Shown in pieces: positions 26,661 to 33,558 of a stretch of DNA of 64,000 bases. The DNA is taken from contig NZ_LBMW01000028.1 of the NCBI RefSeq assembly GCF_026168105.1, forward strand, positions 1 to 64,000, read 5' to 3'. A program made the position numbers and the translations under genes. This DNA comes from Streptomyces hygroscopicus (GTDB taxonomy: Bacteria; Actinomycetota; Actinomycetes; Streptomycetales; Streptomycetaceae). Numbering within the stretch: position 1 is the first letter of the stretch; the number at the start of each line of letters is the position of its first letter. The notes under the pieces are model-generated. The model was not told the DNA's origin and did no database searches. It saw only the letters and a list, made by a program, of their open reading frames with translations.

Positions 26661-27086
26661 CGCGCCGAGGACCGCATCCGCGCCACCGGCCTGCGCAACC
26701 TCCCCCTGCACCAAGCCGCACAGAACCGGATCTGGCTGGAGATCGTCCGGATCGCGCTTGACCTGCTGGCCCGGATGCCGATGCTGGCGCTGACCGGCCC
26801 GGCCCGGCCCTGGGAACCCCGACGGCTCCGCCTGCGGCCGTTCTCCACCGCCGCCCAACGAGTCACCACCGGACGCCGCCGCATCCTCCGCCTCGCCAAA
26901 CACTGGCCCTGGACCCGCGTCCTCACAGACGCCCTCGACCGGCTCGAAGCTCTGGCGAACCCTGGCCGACCAGCAGCGTCCCGTCCCTACGAGCAGCCCC
27001 ACCACGACCGGAGCCGTGGAACCCGGCGCCTCCCCGCGCGACAGCCGGGCCACCAGCATGACCGCAAGCAGAAATCTCCATTCTGA
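26661..27086 (+). pseudogene. IS1380-type transposase, C-terminal fragment
   Basis: The translation RAEDRIRATGLRNLPLHQAA, WLEIVRIALDLLARMPMLAL and ITGRRRILRLAKHWPW-like text match the C-terminal block of IS1380 transposases (EDRIRxGKxTGLRNLPCxxxxxNxAWLEL...RLRIxxxWPW). The catalytic N-terminal half is missing. A hairpin with perfect 8-base arms (CCGTCAGC/GCTGACGG, 27103-27120) follows and may be the element's end or a terminator. The remaining stretch to 27286 shows nothing else. Confidence 0.65.
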
Positions 27087-27286
27087 ACGACCCCAAAAGG
27101 GTCCGTCAGCAAGCTGACGGCACCTCATACAAGACCGAGGCTGGTTGTTGCTGGTAAGCAGGTTCTTGACGCCTTGCTCTAGCCGAAACAGTGGAGTTCG
27201 TCGGCGACGGCGAACATGCCGACCGCGACAAGACCACCGTCGCACGGGAACCGCGCACGTCGTGGTCGCCGGCCCGTTCGACTGAG

Positions 27287-27904
27287 CTAGCCGCGCTCGG
27301 GGTCGTCGTGGATGGTCAATGCTCCGGCGAGGTCGAGGTCGGCGACAGTGCCGTGTGCCCCGGCGCGGACGAGTAGCACTGCGCCGAGCGCGGTGCTCCA
27401 GAACGTCCTGGCCTCCACGTCGAGTGGTCGACGGGCCCTCCAGCCGCGACCGTCGATGAGCTGGCTCACGAAACGCTCGGATTGCCGGAACAGCAACTGG
27501 AGGTGCTGGTCGACCACGGGGGCGAGTTCGGGCTTGGAGATCCCGGCGGCGAGTGCTCGCGCGACCGATGGGAGCGAGGGCATGGCCAGTACGGCGCGGG
27601 CGATGTTGCGCCGAAATGCCGCCGCATCGGGGGCTTGGCGACCGATGCGCTCTATCCGTCGGGCGTCGTGCAGCAAGCCGAGAAAGGCGGCGTGCACGAG
27701 CAGCGAGTCCTTGGAGCCGAAGTAGTAGGTGACCTGATTGGGGAAGACGCCTGCCGCGTTCGCGATCTCTGCGACGCTCACCTCAGCGCCGGGCCGCTCC
27801 TTGCAGAGCCGTGCAGTTGCCTCAATCAGCCGGCGCCTCGTCGCGCGACCGCGGTCACGCGACCGAGCCGACGTTGATCGAGCTTCGGTTCGCTTCTTCT
27901 CCAC
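27287..27904 (-). CDS. TetR-family transcriptional regulator
   Basis: A 205-207 residue regulator. The N-terminal HTH is RRRLIEATARLCKER then VSVAEIANAAGVFPNQVTYY with FGSKDSLLVHAAF, the standard TetR helix 3-4 pattern. A helical ligand domain follows. The start is either GTG at 27904 or TTG at 27910; neither has a ribosome-binding site and both lie next to the operator, so the mRNA may be leaderless. It is divergent from a fabF-type gene with two palindromic operators between them, so it most likely represses both genes until a ligand binds. Confidence 0.85.
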   Translation of the reverse strand: MEKKRTEARSTSARSRDRGRATRRRLIEATARLCKERPGAEVSVAEIANAAGVFPNQVTYYFGSKDSLLVHAAFLGLLHDARRIERIGRQAPDAAAFRRNIARAVLAMPSLPSVARALAAGISKPELAPVVDQHLQLLFRQSERFVSQLIDGRGWRARRPLDVEARTFWSTALGAVLLVRAGAHGTVADLDLAGALTIHDDPERG

Positions 27905-27911
27905 ACCCAAA

Positions 27912-27926
27912 TTGTATGTGATACAA
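27912..27926. promoter_or_regulatory. TetR operator copy 1
   Basis: TTGTATGTGATACAA is a perfect inverted repeat (TTGTAT-GTG-ATACAA), a few bases upstream of the tetR start. It shares its arms with the second copy 15 bases to the right. Confidence 0.75.
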
Positions 27927-27940
27927 CAAAGCTCTGTTCA

Positions 27941-27957
27941 CTTGTATCGCATACAAG
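27941..27957. promoter_or_regulatory. TetR operator copy 2
   Basis: CTTGTATCGCATACAAG is a perfect inverted repeat (CTTGTAT-CGC-ATACAAG) 16 bases before the fabF-like ATG. The same TTGTAT/ATACAA arms occur in copy 1, so one repressor probably binds both. Confidence 0.78.
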
Positions 27958-27972
27958 AAAGGGTTGAAGGGC

Positions 27973-29235
27973 ATGCACCGGACTGAAGTCGTCGTGACCG
28001 GACTCGGCGCGATCACGCCACTCGGTGGAGACGTGGTGTCCACCTGGGAGGCCCTGCTTGCCGGCGAGTCCGGCATCCGCGGCGGCGTCCTGCGCGGCCA
28101 CGAGGACGTCGGCCTTCCCGACACTGTCGCGGGGACGATGGCGATCGACCCCGCCGAGTCGCTGCTGCCGGTGCAGGCCAGGCGGCTCGACCGCTCACAG
28201 CAGGCAGCCTTCGCCGCGGCGGCCGAAGCCTGGGCCGATGCCGGCGCCCCAGAAGTGGACCCGGACCGGCTCGCATCGGCGATCGGCACGGGCATCGGTG
28301 GCGTACGGACGCTGCTGAAGGAAGACGACGTACTGGAAGCGGCCGGGACCCGGCGCGTCTCGCCACGCACGGTCCCGATGCTCATGCCCAATGCGGCGGC
28401 GGCGCTGATCAGTATCGAATACGGTGCACGGGCAGGGGTCTACACGCCCGTCTCGGCGTGCTCTTCCGGTGCCGAGGCGATCGCCCTTGGGGCCAGGCTC
28501 ATCCGCGCCGGCGAGGCGGACGTCGTCATCGCGGGCGGGACCGAGGCCGCAATCACCCCGATCACCGTCGCCGGCTTCACCCAGGCACAAGCACTGTCAC
28601 GGCACACCGACGAACCCGCGTCAGCGTCCCGGCCGTTCGCCGCGGACCGCAGCGGATTCGTCCTCAGTGAAGGCGCCGCTGTCATGGTGCTCGAAAGCGC
28701 CGAGCACGCCAGCGCCCGAGGCGCGCGCGTCCACGCGGTACTCGCGGGCGCCGGCATCGCCGCCGACGCCCACCACATCACGGCACCCGCTCCCGGCGGC
28801 TCCGGTCAGATCTCGGCCATGCGGAAGGCCCTCGCGCAAGCCGGTTTGGCTCCCGAGCAGATCAGTCACGTCAACGCCCACGCCACCGGAACTCCGGTCG
28901 GCGACGTCGCCGAGGCGCACGCGATCGGGGAAGTATTCGGCCGCGCCACCGTGACAGCCCCCAAGGCAGCGCTCGGTCATCTCTTTGGCGCCGCCGGCGC
29001 GATCGAAGCGCTCATCGCCGTCCTCAGCGTGGAGCACGGCGTCATCCCGCCGACCCGCAACCTCACCGCGGCCGGCGTCGATCCCGACATCGATCTCGAT
29101 GTCGTCGCAGAGCGACGAGACGTCCCCCAGGAAGCCGTGCTCAGCAACTCCTTCGGCTTCGGTGGGCAGAACGTCTCACTCATCGTCACCGGCACACGGC
29201 ACCATGCGCCCCGTACGGCCTCGACGACACCATGA
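27973..29235 (+). CDS. fabF: Beta-ketoacyl-ACP synthase II (FabF-type)
   Basis: A 420-residue condensing enzyme that extends acyl-ACP with malonyl-ACP. The catalytic triad is visible: Cys163 in SACSSGAEA, His in NAHATGTPVGD and His in KAALGHLFGAAGA, plus the C-terminal NSFGFGGQN loop. It is FabF-like rather than a modular PKS domain. ATG 27973 is used; a TTG three codons earlier is also open. It stands without other fatty-acid genes behind two operators shared with a divergent tetR, which suggests an inducible accessory enzyme, for instance for an altered fatty acid or as target replacement against a KAS inhibitor (inference). Confidence 0.9.
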   Translation: MHRTEVVVTGLGAITPLGGDVVSTWEALLAGESGIRGGVLRGHEDVGLPDTVAGTMAIDPAESLLPVQARRLDRSQQAAFAAAAEAWADAGAPEVDPDRLASAIGTGIGGVRTLLKEDDVLEAAGTRRVSPRTVPMLMPNAAAALISIEYGARAGVYTPVSACSSGAEAIALGARLIRAGEADVVIAGGTEAAITPITVAGFTQAQALSRHTDEPASASRPFAADRSGFVLSEGAAVMVLESAEHASARGARVHAVLAGAGIAADAHHITAPAPGGSGQISAMRKALAQAGLAPEQISHVNAHATGTPVGDVAEAHAIGEVFGRATVTAPKAALGHLFGAAGAIEALIAVLSVEHGVIPPTRNLTAAGVDPDIDLDVVAERRDVPQEAVLSNSFGFGGQNVSLIVTGTRHHAPRTASTTP

Positions 29236-29679
29236 CCCACGCGAACGCACCATTGTCCGTGGAGGGTCGCCGCCGATTGATCGAACGTTGCAAGACTCGT
29301 CCGATCGCGCATGTCGTCCCAGAGATGGGGATCTCCCGAGCAACGGCGTCGAAGTGGGTGCACCGGCACCGGCGACACGGCGAGCTCGGGTTGGTTGATC
29401 GAAGCTCGACGCCGCACCATCAGCCGAGTGCGACACCAGTCGACGTAGTCACACGCATTGAGGAGATGCGGCGTGTCCACAAGTGGTCGGCCACTCGCAT
29501 CGCCCACCAGCTCGCCGTCGACGGGATGGTGATCACGCGCCGCACGGTCACCCGCCACCTGGCCGCCCTCGGTCTGAGTCGACGGAAGTTCATCGACCCC
29601 AACGGCAAGGCCAACCGAGAGCTGCGGACGATCACTGCTCGACGGCCCGGCCACATGGTGCACGTGGACGTGAAGAGAC
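29232..29679 (+). pseudogene. IS481-type transposase, 5' half
   Basis: The start codon overlaps the fabF stop (ATGA). The frame encodes the IS481 N-terminus: two HTH regions (RCKTRPIAHVVPEMGISRAT, ASKWVHRHRRHGELGL) and the linker up to the beginning of the catalytic core (GHMVHVDVK, first Asp). From about 29676 the DNA is instead the antisense of an SbcC-like gene, so the element lost its 3' half in a rearrangement. Confidence 0.75.
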
Positions 29680-29913
29680 CACCCACTCCTCCGGACGGTC
29701 CCACGGGCGGTGCAGGTCGGAGAATTCCTGGTCGTCCTTGTTCAGGCGGCCCCTGCCGCGGCGCCGGCCGCACAGGGCGGCGTACACGGCGGCGTGCCAG
29801 CTGGACTTCGCTGCCTCGTTTTCGCCGCAGACCACCGTCATCCCCGGGGCGAGGGCCAGAGTCTCCCCTGCCAGGGGGCCGAAGGCATGAGCGGTCACCT
29901 TCTCTATGCGCAT
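29676..29913 (-). pseudogene. SbcC/RecN-like ATPase, N-terminal stub cut by an IS481 remnant
   Basis: The first about 80 residues of an SMC-like repair ATPase remain: MRIEKVTAHAFGPLAGETLA, a Walker A-like VVCGENEAAKSSWHAA and the following RPWDRPEEWVVS. Translation then runs into IS481 sequence and stops. Its ATG shares one base with the stop of the upstream SbcD-like gene (TGATG), showing the original translational coupling. All coiled-coil and Walker B regions are gone, so the nuclease complex has probably lost its ATPase. Confidence 0.75.
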
Positions 29914-31016
29914 CAGCGCACCTCCAGATCGTCCGTGCGGCCGTCGAAGGCCCGCAGGCCGGTGACCAGGACCCGTCGGCGGGTGTCGTCGTCAAGATGG
30001 GCGGCCGCCTGTACGTCCCGAACGAACTGGCCGCGTACGGTGGCCTCCTCGGCCAGTGCCGTGAAGTCGTAGGCCGCACGGACGGTCCCGAGCCTGGCCA
30101 CCAGCGCATCCAAGTGCGGGGCGACGCGGTCAAGCCCGTCCGTGCGGACGTCGACGTCCGGGGCGACCTCGCCCTCCAGCGTCACCCGGACCATGCCGGA
30201 GAGAGTGGCGACGGCCTCCGCGACGCGGTCGCCCACCTGCCCGCTGTGCCGGATGCCGTCCAGTCGGACGGTTACGTCGTGCACCTCGCTGCGCGCGACA
30301 CGGTGCCGCGCCCGCTGCACGGTGCCTTCCGGGGCCACGGTGACGATGACCGCGGCGCGCTCTCCGGTCTCGCCGAACTCCAGCGGGTCGGGGTTGCCCG
30401 GGTAGGTGTGGGTCTCGGCGTCCTTCGGCAGATGGAAGTGGCCGAGCAGGGCGTGGTCCAGGCCCGCCTCGCGGATCTGACTGGCCCGGAAGGGCGCGTG
30501 CGGCATCTTCCCCGACTCCTGATAGGGCAGTTCCGACTGCTCCGAGCCGTGAAAGAGCGCCAGGTTCACCCCGCCGCGCTCGGCTTGGAAGCCGTCGAGG
30601 AAGTTGTCGGTGTTGGCCGGCGCCTGATGGGCCGCGCCCCACAGCGTGAAGCCATCGGTGAGCTCCACCGCGGACAGCCTCGACTGGGCGAAGACATGCA
30701 CGTTCGACGGCCAGTCAACCTGCCGGTACAGGCTGCTGGGCCCGTACCAGTCGTGGTTGCCGGGGGCCAGGAACACCGGGCGTGGATGCAGCGCGCCGAA
30801 CACCTCGCGGAGGAACGCCCCGGTGTCGGGCGACACCCGGTCGTGTTCGTACAGGTCGCCCGCGCACACCAGGGCGTCGACGTTCTCCGATTCCGCCAGG
30901 TCACGGACGCGCTCAAGCGTCTGACGCAGCGCCAGCCGACGCTGCCTCGCCATCTTCCGCCCCGCCCAGCGGAACGGCGTGTCCAGGTGGAGATCGGAGA
31001 AGAGCAGCAGCTTCAC
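29913..31016 (-). CDS. SbcD/Mre11-like metallophosphoesterase
   Basis: A 367-residue calcineurin-like phosphoesterase of the DNA-repair exonuclease type. Metal motifs in order: FSDLHLDTPF, CAGDLYEHD, APGNHDWYG, ALFHGSEQSE and LLGHFHLPK. The C-terminal 140 residues match the accessory domain of such nucleases. It would normally work with an SbcC/Rad50-like ATPase, whose gene starts at its stop codon but is truncated here. The ATG is followed by MKLLLFSDLHLD, an ideal N-terminus. Confidence 0.85.
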   Translation of the reverse strand: MKLLLFSDLHLDTPFRWAGRKMARQRRLALRQTLERVRDLAESENVDALVCAGDLYEHDRVSPDTGAFLREVFGALHPRPVFLAPGNHDWYGPSSLYRQVDWPSNVHVFAQSRLSAVELTDGFTLWGAAHQAPANTDNFLDGFQAERGGVNLALFHGSEQSELPYQESGKMPHAPFRASQIREAGLDHALLGHFHLPKDAETHTYPGNPDPLEFGETGERAAVIVTVAPEGTVQRARHRVARSEVHDVTVRLDGIRHSGQVGDRVAEAVATLSGMVRVTLEGEVAPDVDVRTDGLDRVAPHLDALVARLGTVRAAYDFTALAEEATVRGQFVRDVQAAAHLDDDTRRRVLVTGLRAFDGRTDDLEVR

Positions 31017-31246
31017 CGGGCCGCTCCGGTCGTTCGTGGACCCATGGCAATCGTTCCTTTCGCAAGCGGGAGTGGGAGGGGCGGGCAGCGCGGGGCCACC
31101 CGCCCGCGGTGGTTAAATCCCGGGGGCGGGCTTGATGTCTTCTGTCCGGCGTGCGTTAACCAGCCTGGGCAGCGGCGGTAGTCGGCGAGGGCGCCGGTGG
31201 GGTATCGCCAAGGTGCCCAAAAGCGGTGAGTAGCTGGTCTTTGGTC

Positions 31247-31310
31247 CGGCCGACGTCGGCCGTCACCCATTCGACTCAGAGGCGAAGACGGCCGACTCCA
31301 CGTCGGCCGG
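31247..31310. repeat. 16-bp perfect palindrome and distal inverted copy
   Basis: CGGCCGACGTCGGCCG (31247-31262) is self-complementary. CCGGCCGACGT (31246-31256) is also repeated in inverse orientation as ACGTCGGCCGG (31300-31310), allowing a large hairpin. It lies between the 3' end of a membrane-protein gene and the upstream region of the sbcD-like gene, so it may be a terminator or an operator. The rest of 31017-31326 holds nothing else I can identify. Confidence 0.5.
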
Positions 31311-31326
31311 GCGCGATGCGATGCGG

Positions 31327-31971
31327 CTACGCCGGCTCAGCATCCCCACGACGCCGGCGCGCCTCGTCCCGCAGCGTCAGCCCGTACCAGACGCCGACCG
31401 CACCAGCGGTGCCCACGGCCGCGATCCAGGCCGCCACGCCTCCATCGAACAGCCAGCCCCACAGGAGCGCCAGCCAAGGAACCTCCATCAACAGCACGAA
31501 CCTGCCGTGCGTGAGGCTCCTGCCGGCCGCTGCGGCGCGGCGCACCATCCACGCCCCGAGGAACAGCGGGCCCAACGCCAGCACTGCCACGGTGACCAGC
31601 ACGAAGAGAACGAACTCCCCGCTGTCCTCGCCGTCCTCGCTGGACATGTTGCCCTGCACGTGGTTGTCGGCAATCTCGTAGTAGGCCGCCGCCCCGCCGA
31701 CCGCGCCTGCGGCGGCCGCAGCAGCCCCGGCAGCTGGCTGAACCCACGGCTGGGCGTGAGCGCGGGGCACCCGGGGTGCGTCGCCTCCCACGTAGTTGTA
31801 CCCGTATCGTTCGGCCGGGCCGAGCTGGTGGTTCTGGGTGAAGGCGTTGCCGTGGGCGTCGTAGTGCGTCGTCTCGTAGACGGCGCCGTTCGTGTCGTTG
31901 TACCGCTCGCGGCGGTACTTCCCAGGGTGCAGTACCTGGTTGGGTTCCTCGACAAACCGTTCGTGATCCAC
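31327..31971 (-). CDS. Membrane protein of unknown function
   Basis: A 214-residue protein with a hydrophilic N-terminus (about 70 residues, Tyr/Asn/His-rich), an Ala-rich segment and then hydrophobic stretches VLFVLVTVAVLALGPLFLGA, FVLLMEVPWLALLWGWLF and AAWIAAVGTAGAVGVWYGL, followed by an Arg-rich tail. Start is GTG with AGGGGG upstream. The next gene upstream is on the same strand with a 46-base gap, so the two probably form an operon. I do not recognise the family. Confidence 0.65.
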   Translation of the reverse strand: MDHERFVEEPNQVLHPGKYRRERYNDTNGAVYETTHYDAHGNAFTQNHQLGPAERYGYNYVGGDAPRVPRAHAQPWVQPAAGAAAAAAGAVGGAAAYYEIADNHVQGNMSSEDGEDSGEFVLFVLVTVAVLALGPLFLGAWMVRRAAAAGRSLTHGRFVLLMEVPWLALLWGWLFDGGVAAWIAAVGTAGAVGVWYGLTLRDEARRRRGDAEPA

Positions 31972-32017
31972 GGAGCCCCCTGGGCTTCAATGTCGGTTGA
32001 ATTCCGACTGGTTCGGA

Positions 32018-32548
32018 TTATGCACCGCTGATCCCAGCGCGCCCGCAGTTCCTCGCCTGCCGTTTTTTGTTCCAGGCCCACCGGGTGAAGTCGCTGTCCG
32101 GCGCCTGCGGCGTGCCCTCCGGCAGTCCCCGGTCACGGAACTCATTCCGCAGAGCCTGGGCGTAGGGCTCCGGGTACGCCGCTCGCACCACACGCCGCTT
32201 CAGCTTCTCCACCGGCATGGAGAGATCGGCTACTCGACGGGCACGCTGCTCCTTGCAGACGGCGTCCGCCTGGGACCGCGCCCGGCGCACCTTGCGCGCG
32301 TGCTCGCGCAGTGGTCGCAGCCGCTCGGCAGGCTGGGCTGAGAGCTCGGCTCGCCGGACGTCCCCACGGGCGAGGACGTCGGCGTGGGCAAAAGCGATAG
32401 CGCTGGGACCAGCAAGCGAGGAGTGCTCCAGGGCCGCGGCAGTCCCCGAAGCGCAGATCCCGTTCATTCGTGCGAGGACGGCGTCCTGCAGCGAGGTGAA
32501 GTCTTCGGTGAAGTGGTGGACCAGCTCGGTGTGCGTGGGGATCGTCAC
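32018..32548 (-). CDS. Hypothetical soluble protein
   Basis: About 176 residues, mostly helical and highly charged, with an Arg/Ala/Glu-rich centre (ERLRPLREHARKVRRARSQA) and a C-terminus rich in basic residues (WAWNKKRQARNCGRAG). GTG at 32548 is chosen because GGAAGGT lies 5 bases upstream; an ATG at 32590 is possible but lacks such a site. It is probably co-transcribed with the downstream membrane-protein gene. No domain is recognised. Confidence 0.55.
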   Translation of the reverse strand: MTIPTHTELVHHFTEDFTSLQDAVLARMNGICASGTAAALEHSSLAGPSAIAFAHADVLARGDVRRAELSAQPAERLRPLREHARKVRRARSQADAVCKEQRARRVADLSMPVEKLKRRVVRAAYPEPYAQALRNEFRDRGLPEGTPQAPDSDFTRWAWNKKRQARNCGRAGISGA

Positions 32549-32772
32549 GGTGACCTTCCAAGTCACGAGCGGGGTAACTGGTACAGGCATTTGGGGTGTT
32601 GTGCCCAGCCGGAACGACCCTCCGTATGGCCTTCTGTCGTCATTGCCGCCTTCGGCGGGCCGCCGGCCGTGCTGGGATCTCCCGGCGGAGGCTGGTCTGC
32701 GGCGGTGCCGGGGCAGGGGGAACTGCCGGTCTCGACAGGAAGGTTCGGACGGCGCGGGCTCCGGCTACGACA

Positions 32773-33366
32773 TCAGTAGTTGCCGTTGCTCAGGATGTCG
32801 CCGTCGGCGTTGTAGACGGTGACAAGGCCGTTCTTGCTGGCCTTCCCCCGACTGGACTGGAAGTCCGCGAAGGCCGAGGCGAGCAGCTTGGCGTTGCCGG
32901 TGTCCGCGCTGGCCAGGTCCCCGGTGTAGTCCGTGTAGATGTCAGCCGTATCCATGATGCCGTTGTTCTCGTCGGCACCCTGGACCTTGGTGACGTGGGC
33001 CGCGGCCTCCCGCGTCGTCGCGGACTCGTGCTCCTTCACGTACGCCTTGAAGGCGTCGACGGTGGACTGCCGGGGCGCGGCGGTCTTGGAGGAGCCGGTG
33101 GCTCTGGGGGAACCGGTGGCTCTGGGGGAACCGGCAGACGCGGCGGAGTTCGCGGCGCTGGACGAGGAGTCGCCCGAGCCGGACCCCACCGCGGCCGCGA
33201 TACCACCGATGACGATCGCGGCAGCCAGGATGCCACCGCACCCGAGACAGCCCAGCTTGGCCTTGGACCGCTTCTTCTGCGGCGAGGGAGGCTGCGGATA
33301 GGCCGGCTGCTGCGGGTAGCCCGGCTGCTGCTGGAAGCCGGGCTGCTGCGGGGGCGGGTTGGTCAT
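32773..33366 (-). CDS. Membrane-anchored protein with Pro/Gln-rich N-terminus
   Basis: A 197-residue protein: a cytoplasmic tail of PGYPQQPAYP-type repeats, a KKRSKAK basic patch, one transmembrane helix with two short cysteines (GCLGCGGILAAAIVIGGIAA) and an extracellular Ser/Ala linker with a tandem repeat (GSPRATGSPRATGSS), then a globular domain of about 90 residues. AGGAGG precedes the ATG at 33366. It resembles the many DUF4190-like Streptomyces envelope proteins, but no specific family is certain. It is divergent from the methylase gene. Confidence 0.7.
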   Translation of the reverse strand: MTNPPPQQPGFQQQPGYPQQPAYPQPPSPQKKRSKAKLGCLGCGGILAAAIVIGGIAAAVGSGSGDSSSSAANSAASAGSPRATGSPRATGSSKTAAPRQSTVDAFKAYVKEHESATTREAAAHVTKVQGADENNGIMDTADIYTDYTGDLASADTGNAKLLASAFADFQSSRGKASKNGLVTVYNADGDILSNGNY

Positions 33367-33444
33367 CTGGGTTCCTCCTGTTGTGAGTGCGCGGCGAGGA
33401 CAAAGCAGAGCACCTCGGGCCGCCGCTTCCACTCGGAAGCAGGA

Positions 33445-33474
33445 CCAGATAAGCATGACACTGAAAGCGTCGTC
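33445..33474 (-). promoter_or_regulatory. Promoter of the membrane-anchored protein gene
   Basis: On the reverse strand TTGACG (33474-33469), 18 bases, then TTATCT (33450-33445) is a good sigma-70-type promoter about 80 bases before the ATG at 33366. Its -35 lies inside an inverted repeat described separately. Confidence 0.5.
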
Positions 33475-33496
33475 AAACACTTTGCCAGACTTGACG
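33467..33496. promoter_or_regulatory. Inverted repeat operator candidate between divergent genes
   Basis: GTCGTCAA (33467-33474) and TTGACGAC (33489-33496) are perfect 8-base arms with a 14-base spacer. Each arm contains a TTGACG hexamer, one for each strand, so a protein bound here could control both divergent genes. The downstream gene product carries an N-terminal HTH and is a candidate binder (inference). Confidence 0.45.
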
Positions 33497-33558
33497 ACCG
33501 CTGTAATGTGTTAACCGTCCACCATCCGACTGGCCCGAGAGGTGCGGAACCCCACGCC

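Noticed and set aside
24297..27086. A 929-codon forward open frame across the antiporter gene
   Set aside because: Its first 1.7 kb is antisense to a clear Na+/H+ antiporter with all CPA1 motifs; only its last about 140 codons (IS1380 fragment) are meaningful.
31246..31310. CRISPR repeat
   Set aside because: Only one palindrome and one inverted partial copy are present, with no regular spacers; no array was seen anywhere in the window.
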